From assembly GCA_963725315.1 (NCBI GenBank), contig CAVRYA010000003.1, forward strand, positions 220,198 to 284,197: a stretch of DNA of 64,000 nucleotides. Reading direction: 5' to 3'. The notes under the pieces are model-generated. The model was not told the DNA's origin. It saw only the letters and a program-made list of their open reading frames with translations, and ran no database searches. How positions within the stretch are numbered: position 1 is the first letter of the stretch; each line of letters begins with the position of its first letter. Positions 24,859-33,542 of this stretch are shown here, in pieces. Origin of the DNA: JBBRHQ01 sp963725315 (GTDB taxonomy: Bacteria; Actinomycetota; Thermoleophilia; Solirubrobacterales; 70-9). Both the position numbers and the translations under genes were made by a program.

Positions 24859-25971
24859 CTACGCCTCGGTGGCGAGCTCCTCCTTGCCGGCCCAGGCCTC
24901 GAGGATCCACCCCAGGTGGTAGGGGCGCATGGTCCGGTTGACCTCGAGCCGGCTCGCCGGTGCCAGTCGTGGCCTGGCGTGGGCGTAGGCAGCGACGGCG
25001 TTGCGCGCCTGACCGGCGCGGGCGAAGCGCTGCTTTCGCCGGATCGAGCGATAGATCATCCCGGCGCCGGGATCGAACATCTGGGCCTCAAGCTCGTTGC
25101 GGCCATAGTTCCAATCGAGCCCGCGTAGCGCGGCCGCACGGAAGGACGGATCCCCGCTCGCCGCGCTGAGGCTGTGGAGGCCCATCATCGCCATCGAGTC
25201 CTGGTGGATCGAGTAGATCTCGTAGGGCTCGACCACGGTCCCGCGCAGCGGATCGCAGATCCACGGCCAAGCGCCGTTCGGCATCTGCAGCTCGAGGATC
25301 TTGCTCCCCAGCGCCAGTGCGGCCTCGAGGGCCTCGGCATCCTCGCGGACCCGCGCCAGCTGCGAGAGCGCCAGCAGGCTGTAGATCTGATCGGCGAAGT
25401 GCGGCAGGCGCCGGCGGGGGCCGCGGGCGACATGGGCGACCAGGTGTCCCCCTGGGCGGCGCTCGAGAAGCTGGGAGCGGGCCGCAGCCAGGAGCTCCTC
25501 GCCCCCGCCGAGCTCGACCCGGATGCCCGCCTCGACCAGTCCGGTGAGGATCCAGGCGACCTCCATGCTCGCAAGCGAGCGTATCCCCCGAGAACCCGCC
25601 GGGGAGCGGCTCAGCGCGGTGATCAGGCTGCCGACCCAGCTCGCCTCCATCCGCGAGTCCGCCCACAGCGCCAGCCCCAGGTCCCCCGGCGTCAGCTCGC
25701 CTGACGAGAGCTCGGACTCGACTCGGGCCCGGATGCCGCCGGTATGGAGCGGGTGCTCCAAGTCGTGCTGCTCGGCCCGCAGCAGGCCGATCAACACGAT
25801 CAGCGTGTAGCGCAGGGAGCTGCCCTCGGGCCGGCGGTCCCCCTCGGCGGAGACCTGCCGGCAGAAGCTGCCGTCGCTGAGCTGCAGTGACGGGAGGCGC
25901 TCCAGCGCGAAGTGCTCCAGTTCCCGAACCCGCTCCAGGCGTGCCGCGGGGGCTCCTTCGGGCCGGTTCAT
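24859..25971 (-). CDS. alpha/alpha-toroid-like protein of unknown function
   Basis: 370 aa. Repeated helical units with LQLSDGSF, LEVAWILTGLVEAG-like and LELQMPNGAWPW motifs suggest a prenyltransferase/terpene-cyclase-like or glycosidase-like toroid. No DXDD cyclase motif and no signal peptide is seen. Start ATG 25971 overlaps the stop of the AAC(3)-like gene by four bases, so the pair forms one translational unit. Function not recognised. Confidence 0.65.
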   Translation of the reverse strand: MNRPEGAPAARLERVRELEHFALERLPSLQLSDGSFCRQVSAEGDRRPEGSSLRYTLIVLIGLLRAEQHDLEHPLHTGGIRARVESELSSGELTPGDLGLALWADSRMEASWVGSLITALSRSPAGSRGIRSLASMEVAWILTGLVEAGIRVELGGGEELLAAARSQLLERRPGGHLVAHVARGPRRRLPHFADQIYSLLALSQLARVREDAEALEAALALGSKILELQMPNGAWPWICDPLRGTVVEPYEIYSIHQDSMAMMGLHSLSAASGDPSFRAAALRGLDWNYGRNELEAQMFDPGAGMIYRSIRRKQRFARAGQARNAVAAYAHARPRLAPASRLEVNRTMRPYHLGWILEAWAGKEELATEA

Positions 25972-26891
25972 CGCCTTGCCTCGGCCTCGAGCATGGCGGG
26001 ATCGTAGATCGTGATCCCGTCGGCGAGCATCGGCTCGAAGGCGGCGATCAACTCCTGCAGTGGGATCGCGAGCACGTCGGAGCGCCCCAGCCCGACGCAG
26101 GCCATCCCCGCGGCCGTCAGCCGCCGGCGGACCTCGGCGGCAAGGGGAGGATTGGCGTCGATCCGCCCGATCGAGAGCCGGGGGCGGTGAACGAGCGTGC
26201 TGGTCTCGATCCGGCGCCCCTCGGCGTCGATGCAGGTCACCGGGATTCGCTCGGGCAGGAAGACGTCATAGGGAAAGGGCGGCCGGCGGGTGCACTCGAA
26301 GGCGTGGAACATGGTCATCGGCCGGGTGCTGGTGCCGAAAAAGACCTGCCTCGCGTTGCGCTCGATCAGCCGCAGGAAGGGAGTGCCCTCGCCGAACGGG
26401 GTCTCGGCCCGCTCGTGGCCGGCGACGAGATCCTCGGCGCCCGGGCCCTGGGCAGCGATCGAGTGGGTCGGGTGCAGGCTGCGGCGGGTCTGCGGATGCC
26501 GGCGGAAGCGCTCTGAGATCGCCCCCATCTGCGACGGCGTGCGGTGGTAGTCGAAGACGGGGTGCTCTCTCAGGTACTCGATCGAGAGCCCCGCCACCGG
26601 GAAGGCCGGCATCGCCAGCAGCGCCTCCGGCCCGACCACCTCGCGCAGCGCCCTGATCACCGTCTCGGGGCCCCCAACCACGGTCCCGAAGGCGGACATC
26701 TGGGTCTGCATCCAGACGTCGTCGCCGGGGCCGATGCCGAGGCGCCGCAGCGCGTCGACGACCGCTCCCTGCTCGACGCGCACCGGCCGCAGCCGCTCGC
26801 GGGTGCGGAAGCGGGCCTTGCGGTAGCCCTTGCGGGCGGCCCGCAGACGCTCGCGCGCCGGCTTCGGCAGGCGCCGGAGCATCTCCCTCAC
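25968..26891 (-). CDS. AAC(3)-family N-acetyltransferase
   Basis: 307 aa. Matches the aminoglycoside 3-N-acetyltransferase fold: VWMQTQMSAFGTVVGGPETV, LHPTHSIAAQGPGAEDLVAGH with the catalytic-type His, and TPFGEGTPFLRLIERN. An extra Arg-rich N-terminus of about 40 residues precedes the domain. Chromosomal members outside resistance islands often acetylate amino sugars or peptides, so antibiotic resistance should not be assumed. Coupled to the toroid protein gene downstream. Confidence 0.82.
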   Translation of the reverse strand: MREMLRRLPKPARERLRAARKGYRKARFRTRERLRPVRVEQGAVVDALRRLGIGPGDDVWMQTQMSAFGTVVGGPETVIRALREVVGPEALLAMPAFPVAGLSIEYLREHPVFDYHRTPSQMGAISERFRRHPQTRRSLHPTHSIAAQGPGAEDLVAGHERAETPFGEGTPFLRLIERNARQVFFGTSTRPMTMFHAFECTRRPPFPYDVFLPERIPVTCIDAEGRRIETSTLVHRPRLSIGRIDANPPLAAEVRRRLTAAGMACVGLGRSDVLAIPLQELIAAFEPMLADGITIYDPAMLEAEARR

Positions 26892-26936
26892 GGGTGCTTG
26901 CGACGGTTCGCTCTCACCGAGCCCAGGCTACGTGGT

Positions 26937-26996
26937 ACCTGCGGCGGCTGCGCCGCCTGACATGCCTGTGCCGGCGTCATGTGAGCCGCGCCGGCC
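26937..26996 (-). repeat. dispersed repeat R1, copy B
   Basis: Minus-strand copy of the two-hairpin element: GGCCGGCGCGG arm, CACAGGCATGTCAGG linker, GGCGGC/GCCGCC hairpin. It lies 80 bp downstream of the acyl-CoA synthetase stop, with an R2 element in between, and in the same orientation as that gene. Confidence 0.85.
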
Positions 26997-26997
26997 A

Positions 26998-27075
26998 AGC
27001 CGCCCCCGGACGCGGAAGCTCGCGCGCAAGGCAGTCGAAATTCCCGTGCGCGCGAGCTGGAGCAGAGGAGGCGGC
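26998..27075 (-). repeat. dispersed hairpin repeat R2, copy B
   Basis: Same conserved flanks as 14424-14506 (minus strand: CGCCGCCTCCTCTGCTCC and TCCGCGTCCGGGGGCGG). The perfect 12-bp stem is different (27017-27028 with 27047-27058). It begins right after the acyl-CoA synthetase stop codon. Confidence 0.8.
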
Positions 27076-27076
27076 G

Positions 27077-28963
27077 TTACTTGTACAGCCCTTCGATCTC
27101 CGAGGCGTACTTCTCGGCGATCGGCTTGCGCTTCAGCTTCATCGTCGGCGTCAGTTCGTCGCCGCCCGGGCTCCACTCCTCGGGCAGGATCCTGAACTTC
27201 TTGATCTGCTCGACCCGGGCCATCTTCGCGTTCGCCTCCTCGACCCCCTCCTGGACCGCGGCCAGCAGGGTCTCGTCGGAGGCCAGCTCGGGGATCGGCG
27301 TGCCCTCGAGCCCGTGGGAGGCCGCCCAGACGGGCGCGTAGTCGGGGTCGAGGACGATCAGCGCGACGTTGTAGGGGCGCCCGTCGCCGATCGCGATGCA
27401 CTGGCCGATCAGCGGGTCGGCGGCCTTCAGCTTCGACTCGATGTTGGCCGGTGACATGTTCTTGCCGGCCGCGTTGATGATCAGCTCCTTCTTGCGGTCG
27501 ACGATCCTCAGGTAGCCGTCGGAGTCGAGCTCGCCGATGTCCCCGGTCAGAAGCCAGCCGTCCTCGAAGGTCTCCGCAGTCTTCTCGGGCATGTTCCGAT
27601 AGCCCGGCATCACGCCATCGCCCTTGACCAGCACCTCGCCGTCCTCTGCGAGCCTGATCTCCACGCCCGGGACCGGCGGGCCGACCGTCCCGAGCTTGAT
27701 CGCATCCGGCGGGTTCAGCGTGGCGACCCCGCAGGTCTCCGACATCCCCCACAGCTCACCGACCGGGATGCCGATCGCGTGGAAGAACTCGAGCACCTCC
27801 AACGGGGTCGGGGCGGCGCCGACGTTGACGGCCTGGAGCTCGTCGAGGCCGAGAGCGGCGCGCAGCTTCGAGAACAGCTCCTCGTCGGCGCGCTCGACCG
27901 CCGCGGCCAGCTCCGCGGGCACCTCCTCGCCGGACTGCTCGAGCCGGACCTTGGCGATCGCCGCCTCCAGCCCCTTCTCGGCCGGTTCCCGCTGCTCGTC
28001 GGGAAGGGCCGCGAGCTGTGCCTCGAGGCCGGCCTTCAGCTTCTCGTAGATCCTCGGCACCGCGAAGAACCACGACGGCTTCACCTTTGGGATGAACTCG
28101 ACGATCCGCCGCGGGTCGGGGCAGATCGTCACCGTCAGCCCGTTGACCACGGGCAGGTAGTAGTGGGCGCCGCGCTCGGCGATGTGGGCGGCCGGCAGCC
28201 AGGAGATCAGCCGCCCGCCGCGCTTTGGCAGCTCGACCATTTCCTCCACCCCGGAGGTCAGCGCCATCAGGTTGCGATGGGTGAGCTGGACGCCCTTCGG
28301 GGGACCGGTGGTGCCGGAGGTGTAGATCAGCGTGAGAAGGTCGTCGAGGCCGACCTCAGCGGCGCGCTCGGCCGGGTCGAAGCCCGGGTTCGTCGCCTCC
28401 AGATCCTCGAGAGTCGCGATCCCGCCGTCGCCGTCGATCACGATCAGGTGCTCGATCCCCGGGAGACTCTTGCGCGCCTCGTTGAAAGGCTCGAGGAATG
28501 CGGACTCGATGATCGCGATCCGCGAACCGGCATCGGAGACCACGTAGGCGATCTGCTCCGGCGAGGAGGTCTGGTAGATCGAGAACGGGACCCCGCCGAG
28601 GCAGACGACCGCGAGGTCGCAGGGGATGAACTCGGGTCGGTTGTTGAGCATCAGGGCGACCGTCTCGCCCTTCTGGAGGCCGAGGGCCTCGAGCCCGCCG
28701 GCTATGCGGCTGACCCAGGCAGAGAGCTCCTTCCAGGTGAGGGAAACCGAGTCGTCCTCGGTCCGTAGGGCGACGTCCTCGCCGATTCGCTCCACCGTCG
28801 CGGTGAAAGCCTCATAGACGTTGGAGTGACTCCGGCTTCTTTCCCGGGCCGCCGCTTGCGTAGCGCTCGGCAGTCGTGACTTCCAACGCCCCTCCTCCTC
28901 GGTTTGCTGGGCCGTGCAGGGAAAACTACCGCACGTTGAAGCCCTGGCCGGTGAGCCGGCCAA
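27077..28963 (-). CDS. AMP-dependent long-chain fatty acid-CoA ligase
   Basis: Up to 628 aa. AMP-binding signature LIYTSGTTGPPKGVQLTHRN, motif GELWGMSETCG and C-terminal DRKKELIINAAGKNMSPA are all intact. It activates fatty acids with ATP and CoA, feeding lipid synthesis or beta-oxidation. The start is uncertain: ATG 28963 lies inside rseP and gives an atypical N-terminus. A strong GAGGAGG stands just ahead of a TTG (28886) in a different frame, hinting at a small frameshift near 28850-28886. Confidence 0.9.
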   Translation of the reverse strand: MAGSPARASTCGSFPCTAQQTEEEGRWKSRLPSATQAAARERSRSHSNVYEAFTATVERIGEDVALRTEDDSVSLTWKELSAWVSRIAGGLEALGLQKGETVALMLNNRPEFIPCDLAVVCLGGVPFSIYQTSSPEQIAYVVSDAGSRIAIIESAFLEPFNEARKSLPGIEHLIVIDGDGGIATLEDLEATNPGFDPAERAAEVGLDDLLTLIYTSGTTGPPKGVQLTHRNLMALTSGVEEMVELPKRGGRLISWLPAAHIAERGAHYYLPVVNGLTVTICPDPRRIVEFIPKVKPSWFFAVPRIYEKLKAGLEAQLAALPDEQREPAEKGLEAAIAKVRLEQSGEEVPAELAAAVERADEELFSKLRAALGLDELQAVNVGAAPTPLEVLEFFHAIGIPVGELWGMSETCGVATLNPPDAIKLGTVGPPVPGVEIRLAEDGEVLVKGDGVMPGYRNMPEKTAETFEDGWLLTGDIGELDSDGYLRIVDRKKELIINAAGKNMSPANIESKLKAADPLIGQCIAIGDGRPYNVALIVLDPDYAPVWAASHGLEGTPIPELASDETLLAAVQEGVEEANAKMARVEQIKKFRILPEEWSPGGDELTPTMKLKRKPIAEKYASEIEGLYK

Positions 28964-30014
28964 TATCGTTGGTGAGGCCGATGAAGAAGAGCATGATCAC
29001 CAGCACGAAGCCGACCGCGCTGGCGCGTTCCATCACCCGGAAGGGCACCGGTCGCCCCCGCACCTTCTCGACCAGGCTCCAGAAGATGTGGCCGCCGTCG
29101 AGCGGCAGGAACGGGAACAGGTTGATCAGCCCCAGGGAGAAGCTGATCACGGCGAGCAGGGTAAGTGCCTCGCGGGCGCTGAAGCCGATCGCCTGCCGGG
29201 TCACCTCGTAGCTGCCGACCACGCCCGAAACCTGCTTTCGCTGCTGCTCGTCGAGGAGGTTGGCGAAGACGCCGACGGTCTTCGTCGTCACCAGCCACAT
29301 GAAGCTGGCCGAGCGGTCCGCGGCGGCCAGCGGCCCGCCTTCGGCGGGGGTCGTGCCGTAGGAGAACCCGAGTCGCATTCGCTTCACCGACTCGTCATAG
29401 GCGGGGGTGATGGTGATCTGCCGGGTGCGCCCCTCTCGCTGGACCTCGAGCTTCACCGGGCGCTTGCCGAGGCAGCCGTCCAGCTGTCGACCCGGGCACC
29501 TGTCGGCTGCGATCGCGTCGGAGAATTTGAGCAGGCGGTCCTCCAGCGAGAGGTCCGTGTAGGAGTGCCCGTTGACCGAGACGATGCGATCGCCGGACCG
29601 CAGCTGCTGAGCCGCGGGTGAGCCGGGGACGATCTCGCCGACCGAGTTCGCGAGGTCGCGGGCGCCGAAGGAGAGGACGAAGAGGATCAGGAAGGCGAGG
29701 ACGATGTTGACCGCGGGGCCGGCGCCGATCACCACGATCCGCTTCCACACGGGCTGGTGGTAGTAGCCACGGGGAGCAACCTCCGGAGGCAGCTCCTCGT
29801 CGGGGTTCATCCCGGTGATCTTCACGAAGCCGCCCAGCGGGATCGCGCCGATCCCGTACTCGGTCTCCCCCCGCCGCTTCGAGATCAGCGCCGGCGGGAA
29901 GAAGAGGAAGAAGCGCTCGACCCGCATCCCGGTCGCCTTGGCTGCGGCGAAGTGCCCGAGCTCGTGGAGGATGATCAGCACGGCGAAGCCGGCGAAGGCC
30001 AGGATCCAGGTCAT
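28926..30014 (-). CDS. rseP: site-2 zinc metalloprotease RseP (M50)
   Basis: 362 aa. Active-site ILHELGHFAAAK (H17, E18, H21) lies in the first membrane helix, a PDZ domain sits mid-protein, and LFPFLPLDGGHI near the C-terminus supplies the third metal ligand. It cuts membrane-embedded anti-sigma factors and signal-peptide remnants. Its start overlaps the dxr stop (ATGA 30011-30014), as in the standard cluster. Confidence 0.95.
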   Translation of the reverse strand: MTWILAFAGFAVLIILHELGHFAAAKATGMRVERFFLFFPPALISKRRGETEYGIGAIPLGGFVKITGMNPDEELPPEVAPRGYYHQPVWKRIVVIGAGPAVNIVLAFLILFVLSFGARDLANSVGEIVPGSPAAQQLRSGDRIVSVNGHSYTDLSLEDRLLKFSDAIAADRCPGRQLDGCLGKRPVKLEVQREGRTRQITITPAYDESVKRMRLGFSYGTTPAEGGPLAAADRSASFMWLVTTKTVGVFANLLDEQQRKQVSGVVGSYEVTRQAIGFSAREALTLLAVISFSLGLINLFPFLPLDGGHIFWSLVEKVRGRPVPFRVMERASAVGFVLVIMLFFIGLTNDIGRLTGQGFNVR

Positions 30015-31162
30015 CTGGCGCCGCTCCGGTGCGTGGAGACGAGCTCGCGGGCGCGCCGGCGGGCGTCGGCGTCGGCGGCGTAGAGGTCGTCGAAGTGGGT
30101 CACGGCCGCGGCGCCCGACTCCGCCATGGCCGCCTCGACCACCTCCGGGATCGCCGTGAAGGGGATCTCCCCGCCGAGGAAGGCGGCGACCGCGACCTCG
30201 TCGGCTGCGTTCAGCACGCAGGGCGCCGTCCCACCGGCCTCGCCGGCCTCCCTGGCAAGGCGCAGGCAGGCGAAGGTCCCGGTGTCAGGGGCCTCGAAGC
30301 TGAGCTCGGCGACGGCGGCCAGGTCGAGGCGCTCCACCGCGACGTCGGCGCGCTCGGGGAAGTGCAGGGCGTAGGAGATCGGCACCCGCATGTCGGGGTA
30401 GCCGAGGTGGGCAAGCGAGGCGCCATCGTTGAGGTGCACGAGCGAGTGCACGATCGACTGCGGGTGGACGACGACCTCGATCCGCTCGTAGGGAACGCCG
30501 AACAGGTGGAAGGCCTCGATCATCTCGAAGCCCTTGTTCATCAGTGTCGCCGAGTCGACCGTGATCCGCCCGCCCATGTCCCAGGTGGGGTGATCGAGGG
30601 CGTCGGCGGGGGTGATCCCGGAGAGGTCCCGGCGCCCCCGGAATGGCCCGCCGGAGGCGGTCAGGACGAGGCGCTCGACGGATCCCGGCGGCTCGGAGCG
30701 GATCAGCTGGAAGAGCGCCGAGTGCTCGGAGTCCACCGGGAGCAGTCGTGCGCCGGTGCCCTCTGCCAGCGCCGTCACCAGCTCGCCGCCGATCACCAGG
30801 CTCTCCTTGTTGGCGAGGGCGACGTCGATCCCCTCGCTGAGGGCGACGATCGTCGGGCCGAGGCCGGCGGCGCCGACGATCCCGTTCAGCACGAGGTCGG
30901 CGCCCGAGGAGGCGATCAGCTCGGTGATCCCCTCCTCCCCGGCGAGCACCTGGCCGCTCCAGAGCGACCGGGCCCGCTCGGCCGCGTCACCGTCGGCCAG
31001 CGCCAGTGCCGGGACGCCGTGCTCGCGCGCCTGCTCGACCGCCTGATCGGCGCCGCGGCCCGCGGCCAGCCCGACCACCTGCAGTTCCCCGGAGCGCCGG
31101 ACGATCTCCAGCGCCTGGGTGCCGATCGAGCCGGTGCAGCCGAGGATCACGACCTTTCTCAT
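30011..31162 (-). CDS. dxr: 1-deoxy-D-xylulose-5-phosphate reductoisomerase
   Basis: 383 aa. NADPH-binding GCTGSIGTQALEIV, metal and substrate motifs LLPVDSEHSALFQ, TASGGPFRGR, LDHPTWDMGGRITVDSATLM and NKGFEMIEAFHLF. It makes 2-C-methylerythritol 4-phosphate from DXP, the first committed MEP-pathway step, and is the fosmidomycin target. Between cdsA and rseP, ATGA-coupled to the latter. Confidence 0.96.
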   Translation of the reverse strand: MRKVVILGCTGSIGTQALEIVRRSGELQVVGLAAGRGADQAVEQAREHGVPALALADGDAAERARSLWSGQVLAGEEGITELIASSGADLVLNGIVGAAGLGPTIVALSEGIDVALANKESLVIGGELVTALAEGTGARLLPVDSEHSALFQLIRSEPPGSVERLVLTASGGPFRGRRDLSGITPADALDHPTWDMGGRITVDSATLMNKGFEMIEAFHLFGVPYERIEVVVHPQSIVHSLVHLNDGASLAHLGYPDMRVPISYALHFPERADVAVERLDLAAVAELSFEAPDTGTFACLRLAREAGEAGGTAPCVLNAADEVAVAAFLGGEIPFTAIPEVVEAAMAESGAAAVTHFDDLYAADADARRRARELVSTHRSGAR

Positions 31163-31186
31163 GGCACTGAGTCTAGGAAGGCGCCG

Positions 31187-32242
31187 TCAGTAGACGAGCT
31201 GAACGGCCAGGTAGTAGCCGACCACGATCGTGAAGAAAGCGGCGTCGAGGCGGTCGAGGATGCCCCCGTGGGGACCGAACAGGGTGCCGGTGTCCTTGCG
31301 GCCGAGGTCCCGCTTGATCATCGACTCGAAGAGGTCGCCGAGCGGCGCGGTCGCGGCCACCGCGGCGCCGAGGATCAGCGCGTCGGTGCCGGTCAGCCAG
31401 TCCTGGTAGAGCCCCGCGAACCAGAAGCCGAGCGTGCCGATCAGGAAGCCGCCGATCAGCCCCTCGAGCGTCTTGTTCGGGGAGAGGTCCGGGGCGATCT
31501 TGTGGTTCCCGAACATCCGCCCGGTCGCGTACGCGGCGGTGTCCGTGACAAAGGTGCCGACCAGCACGTCGACCAGCAGCGCGGCGCCGTGCGACGGCAG
31601 GTCGCGGAGCAGCACCGCGTGGGTGAGCGGCAGCCCGATCCACATCACCCCGAGCAGGGTGACGGCGAGCGAGAGGGTGACCCCCTCGCGGTCGCGGCGC
31701 CTGGCGCCGAACACGAACAGCAGCAGGAACGAAGCCGCGATCGCCAGCAGGATGTTGAAGGCGGTCCCGAAGTGTGCGGCCATGATCATCCCCGCAACCG
31801 AGATCAGGGCCGCAAGCTGCAGCGGCCGGTATTCGACCGTGATCACGCAGAACTCGCGCAGCGCCACCAGGCCGAGGGCGACCATCGCGATCGCGAAGAC
31901 GATCCCGCCGGCGACCGTGATCGCGATCGCGAAGATGATCCAGGGGATCGCGATCAGGATCCGTCTCAGGGTCTCGCCGCGCAGCCCGCGGCGGCGCCGG
32001 GGGGGCGCGATCTCCGTCCGCGCCGGCGCTCGCCGCGCCGAGCCCTCCTCGAACATCCCCTCGGAGAGGTCCCCGGCGGGCTCCTTGTCGCCGCGCATCT
32101 CGCCGCCGGACCCCGACTCGAGGTCGAACGGCGTCGCGGCGGGCTCCGACGGCGCCCCGGCGCGGGGCCGCTCGCGCCCGGAGCGGGCACGCCGCCTCAG
32201 GCCGGGCAGCCGGCGCCCTCGCCGCTCTCGCCCGGCCGCCAT
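31187..32242 (-). CDS. cdsA: phosphatidate cytidylyltransferase (CDP-diglyceride synthase)
   Basis: 351 aa from ATG 32242, two bases after the uppS stop. About eight membrane segments follow a hydrophilic, Arg-rich N-terminus of roughly 85 residues that is unusually long. The C-terminal signature is present (KRDLGRKDTGTLFGPHGGIL, then DRLDA). It makes CDP-diacylglycerol, the substrate of PgsA at 20 kb. Confidence 0.92.
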   Translation of the reverse strand: MAAGRERRGRRLPGLRRRARSGRERPRAGAPSEPAATPFDLESGSGGEMRGDKEPAGDLSEGMFEEGSARRAPARTEIAPPRRRRGLRGETLRRILIAIPWIIFAIAITVAGGIVFAIAMVALGLVALREFCVITVEYRPLQLAALISVAGMIMAAHFGTAFNILLAIAASFLLLFVFGARRRDREGVTLSLAVTLLGVMWIGLPLTHAVLLRDLPSHGAALLVDVLVGTFVTDTAAYATGRMFGNHKIAPDLSPNKTLEGLIGGFLIGTLGFWFAGLYQDWLTGTDALILGAAVAATAPLGDLFESMIKRDLGRKDTGTLFGPHGGILDRLDAAFFTIVVGYYLAVQLVY

Positions 32243-32243
32243 C

Positions 32244-32912
32244 TCAGGTCCTGGCCCCGAAGCGGCGCCGCCGAGCCTCGAACTCGCGCAGCGAGGCCTC
32301 GAAGGCGTCGCGGTCGAAGTCGGGCCACAGCTCCTCTCGGAAGACGAACTCCGAGTAGGCGCACTGCCAGAGCAGGTAGTTGGAGATACGTATCTCTCCG
32401 CTGGTTCGTATGAGCAGATCCGGGTCGTGCATATCCGGGGCGTAGAGGCACTCGCGGAACTCCTCCTCGGAGCCCCCCTCGAACCTTCGCGCCGCATCGA
32501 CGATCTCCGCCCTGCCGCCGTAGTTGAAGGCGACGAACAGGGTAATCCGCCTGTTGGCGGCGGTCATCCCCTCGGCCCATTCCATGCGCTCGCGGAGCTC
32601 CTCGGGCACCCCGGCGCGGCGGCCGATGAAGCGCATCCGCACCCCCTCCTCGTGGAGTTCGGGCGTCTCGGCGTCGATCCGCTGGCCGAACATCCGCATC
32701 AGGCCCTCCACCTCGGCGCTCGGCCGGGACCAGTTCTCGGTCGAGAAGGAGAACACGGTCAACTCCTTGATCCCGAGCTCGGCGGCGTCGCGCAGGCGCG
32801 CCTTGACGACGTCGGCGCCGGCCTCGTGGCCCTCGACCGGGTCGAGGCCGCGCTGCTGGGCCCAGCGCCCGTTCCCGTCGGTGATGATCGCCACGTAGCT
32901 GGGGACCGCCAT
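32244..32912 (-). CDS. uppS: isoprenyl (undecaprenyl) diphosphate synthase
   Basis: 222 aa from ATG 32912. cis-Prenyltransferase motifs: catalytic Asp in ITDGNGRWA (D12), STENWSRP, and DLLIRTSGEIRISNYLLWQ. It extends a short prenyl diphosphate with isopentenyl diphosphate to make the lipid carrier for cell-wall synthesis. It stands in the usual frr-uppS-cdsA order. Confidence 0.94.
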   Translation of the reverse strand: MAVPSYVAIITDGNGRWAQQRGLDPVEGHEAGADVVKARLRDAAELGIKELTVFSFSTENWSRPSAEVEGLMRMFGQRIDAETPELHEEGVRMRFIGRRAGVPEELRERMEWAEGMTAANRRITLFVAFNYGGRAEIVDAARRFEGGSEEEFRECLYAPDMHDPDLLIRTSGEIRISNYLLWQCAYSEFVFREELWPDFDRDAFEASLREFEARRRRFGART

Positions 32913-32932
32913 CGGCTGTGGGCGCCCGACCC

Positions 32933-33502
32933 TCAGACCTCGAGGATCTCTTCCTCCTTGCCCTTCAACAGCTCGTCGATCTCGCCCGTCGCGGCGTCGG
33001 TCTCCTTCTGCAGGGAGCTCTCGGCCCGGCGCTCGTCGTCCTCGCCGGCGTCGCCCTCCTTCTTCAGCTCGCGCAGGTCGTGCATGACGTCTCGGCGGAT
33101 GTTGCGGATCGCGATCTTGCCCTCCTCGGCGACCCCATGGACCACCTTGACCATCTCCCGGCGGCGCTCCTCCGTCAGCTCGGGGATCTGCAGGCGGATC
33201 ACGCTGCCGTCGTTGCTCGGGGTAAGCCCGACGTCGGATTCGAGGATCGCCTTCTCGATCGCCCCGATCGCCGACTTGTCGAATGGCGTCAGCGTGAGCA
33301 GGCGGGCGTCGGTGGTGGCGATGCTGGCGAGCTGTTTGAGCGCGGTCTGGGCGCCGTAGTAGTCGACGGTGATCCGGTCGAGCAGGTGAGGGGAGGCGCG
33401 GCCGGTGCGCACCGTGGCCAGCTCCCCACGGGTCGAGTCGACCGACTTGTGCATCCGCTCCTTGGCGTCGGCGAGCAGCTCGTCTATGAACTCGTTCTCC
33501 AC
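32933..33502 (-). CDS. frr: ribosome recycling factor
   Basis: 189 aa, normal length. Typical sequences include VRTGRASPHLLDRITVDYYG, IPELTEERRREMVKVV and IRNIRRDVMHDLRELKKEGD. With EF-G it splits the post-termination ribosome. An acidic insert (residues about 155-165) is slightly unusual. Confidence 0.96.
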   Translation of the reverse strand: MENEFIDELLADAKERMHKSVDSTRGELATVRTGRASPHLLDRITVDYYGAQTALKQLASIATTDARLLTLTPFDKSAIGAIEKAILESDVGLTPSNDGSVIRLQIPELTEERRREMVKVVHGVAEEGKIAIRNIRRDVMHDLRELKKEGDAGEDDERRAESSLQKETDAATGEIDELLKGKEEEILEV

Positions 33503-33542
33503 GGCGCAATCCTAAACAGGAGGGATCCCCCGATGGCGGCTC

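Noticed and set aside
25968..26891. Aminoglycoside resistance gene
   Set aside because: Family match is real, but it lies among housekeeping genes with no mobile context; the substrate cannot be called an antibiotic.
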